Source of the DNA: Richelia sp. UBA3308
GTDB lineage: Bacteria > Cyanobacteriota > Cyanobacteriia > Cyanobacteriales > Nostocaceae
NCBI GenBank assembly: GCA_002361335.1
Contig: DESS01000312.1
Location: 1-5,617 of the forward strand
Length of the DNA stretch: 5,617 nucleotides
Direction: 5' to 3'
How positions within the stretch are numbered: position 1 is the first letter of the stretch; each line of letters begins with the position of its first letter. Positions 1 to 5,431 of this stretch are shown piece by piece. Made by a program: the position numbers and the translations under genes. The notes under the pieces are model-generated. The model had not been told where the DNA came from. It searched no databases and saw nothing but the letters and a program-made list of their open reading frames with translations.

Positions 1-60
1 TTGGGCATTATACCCCATCCCAATTCCAGCCAAATAAAGGCTCTTCCTTCTTACTTTGTT

Positions 61-2745
61 TTAAAGCTTTCTAGAGCGCAACAGTTTTACAAAGGTATCG
101 CTGACTGTATGATCGTTGGTTTCGGCTGCATATTGAATTAAATTTTCTCGTAGTTGGAATGCTGCGTCTGGTTGGAGTCGGTTTGCTAGTAAGAAATAAA
201 CACCGCGAAATCGGGGATCTCCTATGTGTTCTTTTAATATTGCTTTGGTTTCATTGCCATCGCCAAGAAAGTTTTGTACTAGGAAGAAATCCATGATTTT
301 ATCGTGGCGGAAGTACCATTTTTTAATTGTTTCACCGTTTATAGTTTGCCATTGACGGCTGATAACCATTTTATATTTTTCGTCTGATAAGCTAAGTAAT
401 TCTTGGTGAAATTCTTCGTCATTGAGGGTTTTTTCATCGTTTAACCGCATTTGGTAGACGGATGATGAGAACTTTCTCAGAGGGAATGGATGTCCCCATT
501 GTTGCTGATATTCAGCTGCCATTAAATTATATTGCTGTTGTTGCAAGCGAAATAAGTCTGGTTGTTTGCCCTGCTCCTGTATTTGGGCAACCAAGGTTAA
601 ATCCATGGGGTTGCAAAGTACCCGTTTGATAGCGGTTAATTCTTCAAGTGATTGTTTATTATGGAAAACTTGTTTGAGGTATTGTTTGCAGGCTTGTTGG
701 TATTGTAAACCCTGTAGAGGAACATTTTTAGAGTTGTGTAACTCACGAGATATTAAAAATTCTTCTATTTCTTTTGATTGTAGGGGTTGTAAGCAAAATA
801 TTTTCGCTTTTGCCGGGGGTTCCCATTCTAAAGTTTGAGTAGTGATGATAATATTACCCCAGAAATAATTATCTACAAAATGTTTGATTTTTAATCTAGT
901 ATCTGCTGTAACTTCATTCAGTCCATCGATACAAATATCAATGGCACCGCTGTAAATCAAGTTTTTCAGGAATTTAGCATCTTTTACTTGTGCTTGTAGT
1001 TTGGCTTGAATGGCTGCAATTACTCCTTTAGAGCATTTATTAGCAGGTAAATAAACTGTAGTTGAAACAGAATTATTTGCTAGATGTCGCAGAAACATTG
1101 ATTTACCCAAGCCAGAATCCCCTATCAAGAAGGTTTTTCCTTTGATGCTAGGTATTGCTGAGCTAATTGTGAGAAATTGTTTTGACTTGTAATTTTTCAC
1201 AATCCTTGATGAGGAAAAATACCATTGTTCGTCAAAATTATTTAATCTTGCATCTGCGAGTAAAGAAGCTCGGAATGGTTCAAATAATCTGCGACGTAGG
1301 AAAGGAATCCAGGTAAGCAGAAAGCCTACATAACCCATACCGAAAATTTTTCTTACCCAAGGATTCCAGAAAAAGATCCTTTGGATTTTGGGATATTTAG
1401 GATAAGCAAAGATCAGTAGGAGCCACAAAGCAGGGTGAATCAAGATGATATTTCTCAAGCTGAATAACCATTTCCAATCTTGGAGTCTAGTGATTATTGA
1501 CACAATGGAATCAGCTTTGTTGTATCCAGCTTTTTTGAGGTTATTATAATGGGTTTCCAGTAAAAATATGTCCTGGGGCTGCCAAGAAACTGCTTTGGTA
1601 ACTTCAATAATTCTTGAAGCTAATCGATCGCGTAATGTTAAGCCTTCGCTAGGTTGCCAAATTTTAGCAAAGAATTCTAAGGCTCCTTTACCGATGTGAT
1701 GGGTGAGCTTTGTGGGAATTTTCCTGTTGTCATTATGTCCCAACCATTTTAGTAAAGTTTTTACTTCTTCTGTTCCACCACCAAGAAAATAAGTCCGGAA
1801 ACGCCATTCATCTTTGGATGCTTGTTTGGGATAGTAAAAGTTATTTAAAACCAACAGAACTTGATTTAAATTTAATTTGGTAATTTTCCCTAAAGCATCT
1901 GCCACATCACGACGAATATTTAAGTCAACCTTGTCATCTTTGACAACAGCGAGAATATCTTCAATATAGGGTAAAGAGGCATCCCCTAAATTCCCTATAG
2001 CTTGTGCTGCATCCCGACGAACATTTAAATCAACTTTTTCATCTTTGAGGAAACTGAGAATATCTTGAATGTAGGGTGAAGCGGCATCCCCTAAATTTCC
2101 TAAAGTTTCTGCTGCACTAGCGCGAACAAATGAATCAACTTTTTCATCTTTAAGGAAACTGAGAATATCTTGTATGTAGGGTGAAGAGGCATCCCCCAAA
2201 TTGAATAAAGCATAGACTGCAACACCGCGAATATCAGGATCAACTTTTTCATCTTTAAGGAAAGCGGCAATATCTTGAGCATAGGCTGAAGAGGCATCCC
2301 CTAAATTTCCTAAAACTAGGGCTGCAACACTGCGAATGCGTGAATCAACTTTTTCATCTTTGAGGATAGCGGCGATATCTTCTATATAGGGTAAAGAAGC
2401 ATTTTCTAAATTCCCTAAAACTTTTGCTGCACTAATACGAATGTGTGAATCAACTAAATCATTTTTCAACAGATTAATTGCTTTCTTAGCTATCTTTTGT
2501 GCCTGCTGTTGATTTAAATTTTTGAGTTGGTATTCTCTGAGTTGATCAAAAGTATATCTCTGTATTTTTAGATCGCCATCATCCAGGGCAGCGACAATAC
2601 CATTGATTTGCCAGTCTTTTAATTTCGGCTTGGCTGATTGTTTCGTATTTATCCAAGAAAAAGAAAGTTGAAAAATAAATAACAATGTCAAAATAAAAGC
2701 TAGAAAAAACCAAACCTTTCTTCTAATACTGGTGATTTTAAACAT
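61..2745 (-). CDS. HEAT-repeat, membrane-anchored NACHT/STAND-like NTPase (894 aa)
   Basis: Seen in the sequence: a positively charged N-terminus (RRK at 8-10) precedes a hydrophobic helix at about 11-31. Six HEAT-like repeats of exactly 35 residues follow, with a VD-x-x-[IV]-R signature starting at residues 98, 133, 168, 203, 238 and 273. A linker region (about 300-425) leads to two more hydrophobic stretches (432-448 and 468-483). The P-loop NTPase has Walker A GDSGLGKS at 542-549, a Walker B-like DICIDGLNE at 603-611 and a sensor-like strand NIIITTQ at 631-637. The C-terminal helical part contains YFRHDKIMDFFLVQNFL (811-827), resembling the F-x-H-x(4)-[ED][YF][FL] segment that ends many NACHT modules. 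Known: such NTPases act as signal switches, often in immunity or regulation. Inferred: a membrane-tethered sensor; no ligand or effector can be named. The HEAT repeats precede the NTPase, the reverse of the usual STAND order. The ATG at 2745 is the natural start because the hydrophobic helix follows directly; no good Shine-Dalgarno is visible. Confidence 0.88.
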   Translation of the reverse strand: MFKITSIRRKVWFFLAFILTLLFIFQLSFSWINTKQSAKPKLKDWQINGIVAALDDGDLKIQRYTFDQLREYQLKNLNQQQAQKIAKKAINLLKNDLVDSHIRISAAKVLGNLENASLPYIEDIAAILKDEKVDSRIRSVAALVLGNLGDASSAYAQDIAAFLKDEKVDPDIRGVAVYALFNLGDASSPYIQDILSFLKDEKVDSFVRASAAETLGNLGDAASPYIQDILSFLKDEKVDLNVRRDAAQAIGNLGDASLPYIEDILAVVKDDKVDLNIRRDVADALGKITKLNLNQVLLVLNNFYYPKQASKDEWRFRTYFLGGGTEEVKTLLKWLGHNDNRKIPTKLTHHIGKGALEFFAKIWQPSEGLTLRDRLASRIIEVTKAVSWQPQDIFLLETHYNNLKKAGYNKADSIVSIITRLQDWKWLFSLRNIILIHPALWLLLIFAYPKYPKIQRIFFWNPWVRKIFGMGYVGFLLTWIPFLRRRLFEPFRASLLADARLNNFDEQWYFSSSRIVKNYKSKQFLTISSAIPSIKGKTFLIGDSGLGKSMFLRHLANNSVSTTVYLPANKCSKGVIAAIQAKLQAQVKDAKFLKNLIYSGAIDICIDGLNEVTADTRLKIKHFVDNYFWGNIIITTQTLEWEPPAKAKIFCLQPLQSKEIEEFLISRELHNSKNVPLQGLQYQQACKQYLKQVFHNKQSLEELTAIKRVLCNPMDLTLVAQIQEQGKQPDLFRLQQQQYNLMAAEYQQQWGHPFPLRKFSSSVYQMRLNDEKTLNDEEFHQELLSLSDEKYKMVISRQWQTINGETIKKWYFRHDKIMDFFLVQNFLGDGNETKAILKEHIGDPRFRGVYFLLANRLQPDAAFQLRENLIQYAAETNDHTVSDTFVKLLRSRKL
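1876..2454 (-). repeat. Six tandem 105-bp HEAT-coding repeats
   Basis: Inside the large gene the coding DNA repeats with a period of exactly 105 bp (35 codons). The word CAACTTTTTCATCTT, read on the plus strand, recurs at about 2031, 2136, 2241 and 2346. More diverged units flank these at both ends. The central units are alike in DNA as well as in protein, which suggests recent expansion or homogenisation by recombination. Copy number may therefore vary between strains. Confidence 0.85.
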
Positions 2746-2868
2746 ATAAGGGAGAATAAAAAGTAATTAATTACGTATTTACCGTAGAACATCAATTTAT
2801 CAGAGTATTATTTTTAATGGAGTTCGGAAAATTACATAGGGGAAATTTTTACCAGTCATCGATCTCAA
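2746..2868. other. Intergenic upstream region of the HEAT-NTPase gene
   Basis: This AT-rich stretch must hold the promoter of the minus-strand gene if that gene has its own. Read on the minus strand I see no convincing -35/-10 pair and no purine-rich ribosome binding site; the bases before the ATG are pyrimidine-rich (TTCTCCC). A TAATTAATTA palindrome lies at about 2763-2773. Nothing in it encodes a protein. Confidence 0.4.
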
Positions 2869-2931
2869 AACCTCACCTTGTGCTGTCGGACATCCCTCTC
2901 CTTAATAAGGAAAGGGAATGAGAGTGAGGTT
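2869..2931. repeat. Nested palindromic intergenic repeat (cyanobacterial type)
   Basis: An outer perfect 8-bp inverted repeat (AACCTCAC at 2869-2876, GTGAGGTT at 2924-2931) encloses an inner near-perfect hairpin (CCCTCTCCTTA at 2894-2904, TAAGGAAAGGG at 2906-2916, one mismatch). Elements reading CCTCACC...CCTCTCCTTA-TAAGGAGAGGG...GTGAGGTT are familiar to me as dispersed, MITE/REP-like palindromes of Nostocales. That family identity is recalled, not searched. There is no T-tract, so it is not an obvious intrinsic terminator. Confidence 0.65.
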
Positions 2932-3107
2932 CAATTTGTATTGCATTCAAGTGTAAACCGCTATATCTGGTTTTGCTGTTGTGGCTACCCTTGAGAATAA
3001 ATTTTATATTTTTTGATATTTTTATTTAGCAATAGCGAAAAAAAAATGCAATAAATGATACTAATTCACAGATTGCAAGGGTGATTTAAACAAAAAAGAA
3101 ATTTCAA
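2932..3107. other. Non-coding spacer between the repeat and the paralogue fragment
   Basis: AT-rich sequence with no supportable gene on either strand. Its only notable structure is a run of nine A residues (3038-3046) beside a short inverted repeat, listed separately as a weak minus-strand terminator. Confidence 0.5.
3038..3077 (-). terminator. Weak candidate intrinsic terminator of the paralogue fragment
   Basis: Read on the minus strand, TGCAAT (3077-3072) can pair with ATTGCA (3052-3047), followed at once by nine T residues (3046-3038), 31 bp past the stop codon of the truncated paralogue. The stem is only 6 bp, AT-rich, and closes a loop of about 19 nt, so it would be weak. Position and T-run are the main support. 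Confidence 0.3.
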
Positions 3108-3598
3108 TTAAAGCTTTCTAGAGCGCAATAGTTTTACAAAGGTATCGCTGACTGTATGATCGTTGGTATCGGCAGCATATTGAATTAAATTTTCTCGTAG
3201 TTGGAATGCTGCGTCTGCTTGGAGTAGGTTTGCTAATAAAAAATAAACACCGCTAAAACGCGGATACCCTATGTGTTCGTTTAAGCGTGTTTTGATTTCA
3301 TCGCGCTCGCCAAGAAAGTTTTGTACGAGGAAGAAATCCATAATTTTATCGTGACGGAAGTACCATTCTTTCATGGAATAACCGTTTTTAGTTTTCCACT
3401 GACGGCTGATTACCATTTTATATTTTTCGTCTTGTAAACTAAGTAATTCTTTGTGATATTCTTCTGTATCTAGGGTTATATTGTCGTTGAGTCGCATTTT
3501 ATAGACGGATGATGAGAATTTTTCAGGGGGAATGAATGTCCCCATTCTTGTTTATATTCGGCAGCCATTAAGTTATATTGCTGTTCTTGTAAGCGGAA
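3108..3598 (-). pseudogene. Partial, frameshifted duplicate of the HEAT-NTPase C-terminus
   Basis: The reading frame 3108-3545 gives 145 residues, of which the last 137 align without gaps to residues 758-894 of the neighbouring large protein, with 111 identities by hand count. The match continues upstream to about 3598 in a different frame, where the minus strand encodes RLQEQQYNLMAAEYKQEWGH against RLQQQQYNLMAAEYQQQWGH in the full gene. The frames are separated by a one-base deletion at a short T run (3519-3523). Homology ends abruptly near 3595-3598; no HEAT repeats, membrane segment, Walker A or Walker B are present. An ATG at 3545 could allow a 145-residue product starting out of the ancestral frame, but no supporting ribosome site is seen. 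Most likely it is the remnant of a second family copy; a separate C-terminal module is possible but less likely. Confidence 0.8.
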
Positions 3599-3625
3599 GG
3601 CGATTACCTATAAAAATTTCTCCCT

Positions 3626-3703
3626 CCCTCAGTCAACAGCGATCGCGGATTTTAGCCCTTTAGGGGCTTTGTAATTGTAGCCCCAACCTTAGCCGGCTGA
3701 GGG
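3626..3703. repeat. Multi-hairpin intergenic palindrome containing a HIP1 octamer
   Basis: A 7-bp perfect outer inverted repeat (CCCTCAG at 3626-3632, CTGAGGG at 3697-3703) encloses two competing inner stems: AGCCC/GGGCT (3654-3658 with 3664-3668) and GGGGCT/AGCCCC (3663-3668 with 3679-3684). The HIP1 octamer GCGATCGC lies at 3639-3646. This looks like another intergenic palindromic element of cyanobacteria, with no coding content. Confidence 0.5.
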
Positions 3704-3741
3704 CGATTCAGTGTAATTTCTAATAATCTTGCTACAAGAAT

Positions 3742-3805
3742 GGTGCGTCACGGCAATATCTAATTCTTAATCTTTCCCCAAAGTTATTTGAGCCGTGACG
3801 GCACC
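3742..3805. repeat. Long-stem palindromic intergenic repeat
   Basis: GGTGCGTCACGGC (3742-3754) and GCCGTGACGGCACC (3792-3805) are inverted copies differing by one extra base, so they form a 13-bp stem with one bulge around an AT-rich 37-nt loop. The GGTGCGTCACG...CGTGACGCACCCTACG pattern is familiar from dispersed repeats in Nostoc-type genomes (recalled, not searched). A reading frame at 3795-4022 runs across this repeat and two operators; I do not regard it as a gene. Confidence 0.6.
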
Positions 3806-3851
3806 CTACGATAAATCTCCTTACTCATTAGAGAAAAACATATTTTCATGC

Positions 3852-3880
3852 TTGACAGACCGTCTACCTACTAGTAGGAT
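3852..3880 (+). promoter_or_regulatory. Sigma70-type promoter overlapped by TetR operator site 1
   Basis: A perfect -35 TTGACA (3852-3857), a 17-bp spacer and the -10 TAGGAT (3875-3880, 4 of 6 to consensus) form the best promoter in the window. The operator begins at 3864 and covers the spacer and the -10, so a bound repressor would exclude RNA polymerase. Transcription would start near 3887 and run towards osmC, about 150 bp away. No gene is recognisable between this promoter and operator site 2. Confidence 0.65.
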
Positions 3881-3881
3881 T
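3864..3881. promoter_or_regulatory. TetR operator site 1
   Basis: The 18-mer CTACCTACTAGTAGGATT contains a perfect 12-bp palindrome, CCTACTAGTAGG (3867-3878). It shares the CTA[CT]TAGTAG core with three other sites in the window. The link to the TetR protein encoded at 4517 is inferred from repetition and position. Confidence 0.7.
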
Positions 3882-3979
3882 TCAATATCAACTCAAAAGG
3901 GAGGGAAAATTATTCTGTTCCGTTTGGGTTTATTTTTAGCAAATACACAGGTAGTCAAAAGTTGGTTTTTTATTTTTAT
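3882..3979. other. Leader between operator sites 1 and 2, no gene recognised
   Basis: A ribosome-site-like GGGAGGGA lies near 3897-3904 but no start codon follows at suitable spacing, and the downstream sequence encodes nothing I recognise. It may be a leader for osmC from the upstream promoter, or the scar of a deleted first gene. Confidence 0.35.
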
Positions 3980-3997
3980 TTACCTATTAGTAGATAA
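3980..3997. promoter_or_regulatory. TetR operator site 2, upstream of osmC
   Basis: TTACCTATTAGTAGATAA matches the other operators and is self-complementary at 14 of 18 positions. It ends 38 bp before the osmC start. A possible promoter, TTGGTT (3962-3967), 17 bp, TATTAG (3985-3990), would place its -10 inside the operator, but this promoter is weaker than the one at site 1. Confidence 0.7.
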
Positions 3998-4035
3998 CCG
4001 AGGAAAAATTTTTCTGAAATGATTGGAGGTTAATT

Positions 4036-4420
4036 GTGTACCCAGTTAAAATTTCTTCAACATCGGAGCGGTATCGTCATGATATTGTTATTAACGATAA
4101 ATTTCATCTTACAAGCGATGAACCGCTAGAAGTTGGTGGTGATGATAAAGGACCAACACCCCTAGATTTTGTACTGGCCGGTTTAGGTTCTTGTAAAGCG
4201 ATCACTGTGAAAATGTACGCTGAGCGTAAAGGTTGGGAGCTTACGAGTGTAAACGTAGATGTTGTGAGTGAAAAAGAAACAATACCAAATCTTCGCTCGC
4301 CTGCACGTAGAAGGAAATCTGACTCCAGAGCAAAAGCAGAGGCTTCTAGAAATTGCCAATAAGTGTCCCGTCCATAAATTATTAGCTTCCGGGGTTGAAA
4401 TTCAAACTACCCTCAATTAG
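4036..4420 (+). pseudogene. osmC-like: OsmC/Ohr-family thiol peroxidase, split by a frameshift
   Basis: The first frame starts at GTG 4036 behind a strong Shine-Dalgarno (GGAGG, 4025-4029, 6 nt spacing). It encodes the OsmC N-terminal half, including GPTPLDFVLAGLGSC with the first catalytic-type cysteine at Cys53, followed by the helix KAITVKMYAERKGW. From about residue 86 the frame loses family resemblance and stops at 4362. The +1-shifted frame (ending at TAG 4418-4420) encodes the missing C-terminus, HVEGNLTPEQKQRLLEIANK then CPVHKLLASG, which holds the second cysteine. The junction lies near 4285-4305. The joined length is about 127 codons against roughly 135-140 usual for the family, so a small non-triplet deletion is likely. 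OsmC proteins reduce organic peroxides through the two cysteines; as it stands, no single product contains both. Operator site 2 lies just upstream. A sequencing error is the main alternative. Confidence 0.85.
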
Positions 4421-4460
4421 AGCAGCAATAAACTTTTAAAATAAAAGTCTAATTTTAGAC

Positions 4461-4488
4461 TTGGCATCATTGTAAACTTTCATATTAA
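4461..4488 (+). promoter_or_regulatory. Candidate promoter of tetR
   Basis: TTGGCA (4461-4466, 5 of 6 to the -35 consensus), a 16-bp spacer and TATTAA (4483-4488, 4 of 6 to the -10) would start transcription at about 4495, inside the operator at 4490-4507. The untranslated leader would be only about 20 nt. The arrangement fits negative autoregulation. Confidence 0.45.
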
Positions 4489-4489
4489 T

Positions 4490-4507
4490 CTATCTATTAG
4501 TAGGTAG
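4490..4507. promoter_or_regulatory. TetR operator site 3, at the tetR start
   Basis: CTATCTATTAGTAGGTAG is self-complementary at 14 of 18 positions and matches the other sites. It ends 9 bp before the tetR ATG, overlapping the expected transcription start and any ribosome binding site. Autoregulation of this kind is the norm in the TetR family. Confidence 0.75.
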
Positions 4508-4516
4508 TATAGAAAT

Positions 4517-5095
4517 ATGAAATCAAGCAATACTCGCACTCAAATTCTGGACACCGCTCAGGAACTAATTCAAACCGTTGGTTTAAATGCCATGAGCTAT
4601 GCTGATATCAGTCAAGTAGTCGGTGTTCGTAAAGCCAGCATTCATTACTATTTTCCATCTAAGGATGATTTGTTAGTAGCTTTGCTGGAGCGTTACAGCC
4701 CCTACTTCTTAAGGGTAGTGGATACAATTTTAGACTCCCCTGAGTCTGCGGAAGTAAAGTTACGCCGTTACTGTGGATTATTTGAAGCCACTCTCAGTAG
4801 CGGCAAACAAGACAAAGCCTGTCTGTGCGGAATGCTCGGTGCTGAAGTTAAAACCCTAAACTCCCCTCTGTGCGAACAAGTTTCTCAATTTTACCAAGAA
4901 AATGAAATTCGTTTGACCAAGCTATTGAATGAAGGGGTAGCCGGAGGTGTTTTTAACTTCCCTGGAGATACAACGGCCATGGCTCAATTAATTTTCTCCC
5001 TCCTAGAAGGAGAACTGCTAATTGCTCGTGCTTATAAGGGTGTGTCCCATTTTCGAGGGGTGGTTGAACAGTTAGTACAGTTGGTGAAGGCCTAA
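4517..5095 (+). CDS. TetR/AcrR-family repressor, NemR-like, probably thiol-sensing (192 aa)
   Basis: Residues 8-54 form a classic TetR N-terminal domain: helix 1 TRTQILDTAQELIQTVGL, a helix-turn-helix at about 26-45 (MSYADISQVVGVRKASIHYY), then FPSKDDLLVALLERY. Length is typical for the family. The C-terminal ligand domain contains CLCGMLGAEV at 102-111, which aligns by eye with GCLTVKLSAEV of E. coli NemR, placing Cys102 opposite the redox-sensing NemR Cys106; further cysteines are at 86, 104 and 119. NemR responds to reactive electrophiles and hypochlorite, so a similar signal is inferred here but not shown. The operator ends 9 bp before the ATG, and like sites precede osmC and the cupin stub, suggesting a local autoregulated regulon. 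No strong Shine-Dalgarno is seen. A T8 run directly after the stop (5096-5103) has no clear stem before it. This is the only intact gene of the right-hand locus. Confidence 0.92.
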   Translation: MKSSNTRTQILDTAQELIQTVGLNAMSYADISQVVGVRKASIHYYFPSKDDLLVALLERYSPYFLRVVDTILDSPESAEVKLRRYCGLFEATLSSGKQDKACLCGMLGAEVKTLNSPLCEQVSQFYQENEIRLTKLLNEGVAGGVFNFPGDTTAMAQLIFSLLEGELLIARAYKGVSHFRGVVEQLVQLVKA

Positions 5096-5112
5096 TTTTT
5101 TTTGGACGTTTA

Positions 5113-5141
5113 TTGATCTATTAGTAGATAAGCAAGATAAT
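5113..5141 (+). promoter_or_regulatory. Candidate promoter of the cupin/oxidoreductase pair
   Basis: TTGATC (5113-5118), a 17-bp spacer and GATAAT (5136-5141, 5 of 6 to the -10 consensus) precede the cupin stub. Operator site 4 covers the -35 and most of the spacer, which fits repression by occlusion. Confidence 0.5.
5114..5131. promoter_or_regulatory. TetR operator site 4, upstream of the cupin stub
   Basis: TGATCTATTAGTAGATAA shares the CTATTAGTAG core with sites 2 and 3; its inner 14 bp (ATCTATTAGTAGAT) is self-complementary at 12 positions. It lies 54 bp before the cupin start and within the predicted promoter. Confidence 0.7.
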
Positions 5142-5185
5142 AGAATACATTTTTACCGATAAAACCAAGAGATTGAGAGATTGTT

Positions 5186-5290
5186 ATGAAGATTCATGCA
5201 GATTTAAGTCAAAGAGCCGTTGTATATAGTAAAGATTTACCTTGGATGGATTCTCCCATGCCCGGTGGGGAATTCTACCCATATGTTTGA
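5186..5290 (+). pseudogene. ChrR-like cupin, N-terminal stub (34 aa)
   Basis: The reading frame encodes MKIHADLSQRAVVYSKDLPW followed by MDSPMPGGEFYPYV and a TGA stop. The opening resembles the N-terminus of ChrR-type anti-sigma/cupin proteins, in which MKI-x-AD-[LF]-x-x-RAVV...LPW-x-x-SPMPGV-x-RR is common. Members are usually 110 residues or more and bind a metal through a histidine-rich cupin barrel. Here the barrel and all metal ligands are missing: resemblance ends at MPG, and I could not recognise the sequence after it, so an internal deletion near 5265-5270 is likely. Operator site 4 and a promoter lie directly upstream. Assignment rests on about 27 residues recalled by family pattern, so it is moderate. 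A short leader peptide is the alternative. Confidence 0.6.
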
Positions 5291-5341
5291 GTTAAAACAC
5301 CACATAAAATAATCATTTGCAATTAATCAGGAGACATTACC

Positions 5342-5431
5342 ATGAAATTAACAAAACAAACTCTACAATCATCTACAGACAAAGTTTACGACACTATTGT
5401 AGTCGGAGGTGGTGCGGGTGCTAAAAGTTAA
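5342..5431 (+). pseudogene. FAD/pyridine-nucleotide oxidoreductase, N-terminal stub (29 aa)
   Basis: ATG 5342 has a good Shine-Dalgarno (AGGAG, 5329-5333, 8 nt spacing) and encodes MKLTKQTLQSSTDKVYDTIV then VGGGAGAKS and a TAA stop. YDTIVVGGGAG is the start of the Rossmann beta-alpha-beta dinucleotide-binding fold of thioredoxin-reductase-like and related flavoproteins, normally about 300 residues or more. The frame ends within the GxGxxG motif, whose last glycine is replaced by alanine, so the product cannot bind FAD. I found no continuation of the gene in any frame to the window end, so a large deletion is likelier than a point stop. It lies 51 bp after the cupin stub and was probably co-transcribed with it under operator site 4. 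Confidence 0.65.

Noticed and set aside
1..60. Terminator or gene end beyond the NTPase stop codon
   Set aside because: Only a 4-bp AGCC/GGCT stem without a T-tract and a short GGGC/GCCC-like repeat are visible; too weak to call.
566..838. 90-codon plus-strand reading frame
   Set aside because: It lies wholly antisense to the NTPase gene, its protein is compositionally odd (rich in Cys and Ser) and it resembles no family I know.
2100..2297. 65-codon minus-strand reading frame
   Set aside because: It is an alternate frame of the HEAT repeats; its own apparent repeats merely reflect the 105-bp DNA periodicity.
1876..2454. Evenly spaced 105-bp repeats as a CRISPR-like array
   Set aside because: The units are in frame, contiguous without unique spacers, and encode regular HEAT helices.
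3795..4022. 75-codon plus-strand reading frame before osmC
   Set aside because: It runs through half of a palindromic repeat, a promoter and two operators, has no ribosome site and no recognisable protein character.
5096..5103. T8 run after tetR as an intrinsic terminator
   Set aside because: No GC-rich stem precedes the T run within a plausible distance.
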